64,000 bases of DNA from CAYZTD01 sp964638155. Its GTDB lineage: Archaea; Thermoplasmatota; E2; DHVEG-1. Where the stretch lies: contig CAZWYI010000008.1 in the NCBI GenBank assembly GCA_964638155.1, positions 1 through 64,000 on the forward strand. The letters are read 5' to 3'. Shown piece by piece: positions 61,897-64,000 of this stretch. Every line of letters starts with the position of its first letter. The first letter of the stretch is position 1. The position numbers were made by a program, and so were the translations under genes. The notes under the pieces are model-generated. The model was not told the DNA's origin. It did no database searches and worked only from the letters and a program-made list of their open reading frames with translations.

Positions 61897-63762
61897 TCAT
61901 TTTTTTACCTGTTTAAGACATCCGCTGTTAAGCGCATATTCATAGTTTTTCTCATTGTGATCACCAATAAAAACAGTATCGCCGACTTTATATTTCGTAT
62001 GGGTAGTCCATTCCGTAAACGATTTCTTTACAACATATTTTTTAAGCCCAGATTTTGAAAGATAGGACAACTTTTTATCAGATAAATCTGTAAGTTCATT
62101 TATTCTTTGTTGTTTGAATTTGGTGTAATTTCCAGGATATGTTTTAATGGCATGGTCTTTCATGAAAAAAATAGTATCAGAAACTGAATCAAGAAACATT
62201 CGATCATGAGATGCAACGATAACGGTTCCGCCATAGCTATTCAAAGCACGTTCTATTGCTTTTTTTGATTGAATATCCATATGATTCGTAGGTTCATCAA
62301 GAATAAGGAAATTATACGGCTGCATCAGTAACCTGAGAAGAGAAACCCGTGCACGTTCACCACCTGAGAGTTGATTAATTTTTTTATAGATTGCTTCTCC
62401 TTTGAAATTGAATTGACCAAGTAACGCTTTTGCATCGTTTTCATCAAGATCTTTATGGTCTTTTAACACTTCATTAACCAAAGTGTTTTTTGGGTTTAAA
62501 GAAAGATGGGCTTGATCAAAATATCCATATTTTACACCTTTGCTTATTTGAATGGTTCCTGTGTCTTGTTTCTCTTCACCAGTCAATAGTTTTAATAACG
62601 TTGTTTTTCCACAACCATTGGGTCCGATTAAACCTATTTTTTGCCCAGAAAAAATCTCAAAAGCAGCGCTCTCAAGGATTGTTTTATCATTAAAATGTTT
62701 ACCTATTCCACTTCCATCGGCAACGTTTTTTCCTGATTTAAATGATGATTCAAAATTAAAACGTAAGAGATACTTTTTCAGAACAGGGTTTTCTAAATGT
62801 TTGGATTTCTCCATTCGTTTCATTTTACTTTTGATCTGTATATCATATTTATTCCGCCGTGTCATTTTCTGAATGGATGCTTCTTGTTGTTTCATTTTTA
62901 TTAATGATTTCTTGTATTCCCGATATTTCTGCTGTTGTCTAAGACGATTTTGTTCAAGATATTCCTCGTAATCTGCGTTAAATACCTGGATGTTATCTCC
63001 TTGAAAATCAAAGACCCTGTCAACAAGATCGTCAAGAAGGTACTCATCATGGGTAATAATCATCACAGAACAGGGTAAATCAACGATTCCCTCTTCTAAC
63101 CACTCAATTGTCTCAATATCAAGATGATTTGTTGGTTCGTCAAGTAGCAGTAAATCACATTGATCCGGTTGAACAAGAACACTAGCCAAGGATAGTTTTT
63201 GATGTTCACCCCCTGAAAGAACCTCCATTTTATCTGTAAGAGAGATATATTCTAAAGAAACCTCTTTGAGGATTTTCATGACCTCATCTAATAGAGACTC
63301 CTTTGTTGATTTGCCGATTGAAACCTTTAACTCCTGTATTTTTTCAAGGATTATTTTATATGCATCTGAATTGTATATCTCAGGGTTTTCAAGTTGTTTT
63401 TCATATTTTTTTAATTGCTGCTGGTAGCTGTGTTCATTAATTTGTTGAGTAATAAATTGTTGAACAGTTACATTTTTTTGATGCTCGATGGTTTGGTTCA
63501 GCATCCTGACCTTGAGATCATCCTTTATAAAAAGTTCACCATCATCTGGTAACATATCTTTTAAAAGAATGCGAAAAAGAGATGTTTTTCCACAACCATT
63601 CGGCCCAATTATTCCAATGCAATCGTCTTTATGCACATTAAAAGATGCCTCTTTGAAGAGTGTTTTACCTTGAATTGTTTTTGAAATATTTTTAGCTTGA
63701 ATTAATGAGTTCATTTTAGATGCAAATGAATTCATACAGTATAGATTTTTAGTTTTTATCAT
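61897..63762 (-). CDS. ABC-F family ATPase
   Basis: ABC-F proteins have no membrane domain; they bind the ribosomal E site and act in translation or antibiotic target protection. Two ATPase domains: GIIGPNGCGKTSLFRIL with LSGGEHQKLSL and LLLDEPTNHLD, then GLIGPNGCGKTTLLKLL with LSGGERARVSL and LILDEPTNHMD. A long charged linker and a C-terminal extension (YKVGDTVFIGDHNEKNYEY) complete it. The ATG at 63762 gives 621 aa; the ATG at 63714 would start at the usual domain edge. A TATA-like box near 63788-63796 supports a near-leaderless start at 63762. The linker, not the ATPase core, would tell housekeeping from resistance types. Confidence 0.88.
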   Translation of the reverse strand: MIKTKNLYCMNSFASKMNSLIQAKNISKTIQGKTLFKEASFNVHKDDCIGIIGPNGCGKTSLFRILLKDMLPDDGELFIKDDLKVRMLNQTIEHQKNVTVQQFITQQINEHSYQQQLKKYEKQLENPEIYNSDAYKIILEKIQELKVSIGKSTKESLLDEVMKILKEVSLEYISLTDKMEVLSGGEHQKLSLASVLVQPDQCDLLLLDEPTNHLDIETIEWLEEGIVDLPCSVMIITHDEYLLDDLVDRVFDFQGDNIQVFNADYEEYLEQNRLRQQQKYREYKKSLIKMKQQEASIQKMTRRNKYDIQIKSKMKRMEKSKHLENPVLKKYLLRFNFESSFKSGKNVADGSGIGKHFNDKTILESAAFEIFSGQKIGLIGPNGCGKTTLLKLLTGEEKQDTGTIQISKGVKYGYFDQAHLSLNPKNTLVNEVLKDHKDLDENDAKALLGQFNFKGEAIYKKINQLSGGERARVSLLRLLMQPYNFLILDEPTNHMDIQSKKAIERALNSYGGTVIVASHDRMFLDSVSDTIFFMKDHAIKTYPGNYTKFKQQRINELTDLSDKKLSYLSKSGLKKYVVKKSFTEWTTHTKYKVGDTVFIGDHNEKNYEYALNSGCLKQVKK

Positions 63763-63894
63763 TCATTTAAAAAATAAATAACAAATTCTTTATATAATGT
63801 AATTAATATATTATAAAATAATTAATAATGTTCAAAATGAAATGCTTCAGAACTTTGCATAATGACATAAATTGATTAATATAACGTGAGATAA

Positions 63895-64000
63895 ATGGGC
63901 AAAAAAACAAAACTACCACGGGAATTCTGGGCGGTCAATGCATCCAATCTATTAGAAAGAGGTGCATACTACGGCATGTTAGCTGTTTTTGCCTATCATC
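63895..64000 (+). CDS. POT/MFS-type peptide transporter, 5' part only
   Basis: The frame runs off the window after 35 codons. It reads PREFWAVNASNLLERGAYYG then MLAVFAYH, the first-helix signature of proton-dependent oligopeptide transporters and relatives in the MFS (E-R-x-x-[YF]-Y-G). GTGAGA lies before the ATG. It is divergent from the ABC-F gene. Peptide uptake would match the many secreted proteases, but the family call rests on this short stretch. Confidence 0.7.
   Translation, partial: MGKKTKLPREFWAVNASNLLERGAYYGMLAVFAYH

Noticed and set aside
1..64000. CRISPR array or cas genes
   Set aside because: No regularly spaced identical repeats of 24-40 bases and no Cas-like protein were seen.

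Overview
The window is AT-rich archaeal chromosome. Archaeal or eukaryote-type information-processing genes place it: ribosomal proteins S17e, S3ae, S15 and L15e, prefoldin beta, Mre11-Rad50, NreA, an archaeosine radical-SAM enzyme, TrmI, a Pcc1-like protein, archaeal riboflavin synthase and the bifunctional archaeal FBP aldolase/phosphatase. TATA boxes and GGAGG or GGTGA ribosome-binding sites fit this. The mix of many secreted peptidases (three C25/gingipain-like proteins, a metzincin-like protease, a C69-like Ntn hydrolase, a papain-like protein) with ADP-forming acyl-CoA synthetase suggests a protein-degrading Thermoplasmatota lineage such as the sediment group MBG-D/Thermoprofundales. That placement is inference; no rRNA gene is present.

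Layout. 0-7.3 kb: secreted or surface proteins (beta-helix protein, two C25-like peptidases) with an MBL-fold hydrolase between them. 7.5-9.4 kb: prefoldin beta, a small membrane protein, cis-prenyltransferase and an unannotated 52-aa gene. 9.5-11.9 kb: S17e followed by ribB-ribL-ribC-ribH, a riboflavin/FAD operon. 12-14 kb: lipoprotein, then the Era-like GTPase/DUF2073/Zn-ribbon trio. 14.2-19.8 kb: coiled-coil protein, rad50-mre11, CoA-disulfide-reductase-like flavoenzyme. 20-23.5 kb: two exported hydrolases. 23.6-26.7 kb: S3ae with a very long charged tail, a radical-SAM protein and NreA. 27-32 kb: a giant C25-like protein, two cyclophilins and a dUTPase-like protein. 32.4-41 kb: mostly one minus-strand tRNA-maturation/information run (DHH nuclease, Pcc1, methanogen-type SerRS, membrane proteins, RaSEA, TrmI) plus S15. 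41-49.8 kb: FBP aldolase/phosphatase, CysRS, UspA, L15e, aryl-CoA ligase, acyl-CoA synthetase beta, SAH hydrolase, TraB and CBS proteins.

From 49.96 kb the character changes. A tRNA-Arg(CCT) gene is followed by about 8.6 kb holding a lipoprotein, two large PKD/beta-propeller surface proteins and an HTH-nucleotidyltransferase regulator. Two ~90-bp direct repeats in this segment end in a copy of the tRNA 3' end, as expected for integration at the tRNA. No integrase is visible. Beyond it lie a large papain-like/DNRLRE surface protein with locally higher G+C, an ABC-F ATPase and the start of a POT/MFS transporter, which may be acquired DNA.

Main hunt results: a 20-bp palindrome occurring identically upstream of two C25-like peptidase genes, with a weaker copy before the giant PKD protein (a candidate secretome operator); probable non-AUG starts (ATT, CTG, ATT) in three neighbouring genes; tRNA-linked repeats; and a rare-type SerRS outside an evident methanogen context.
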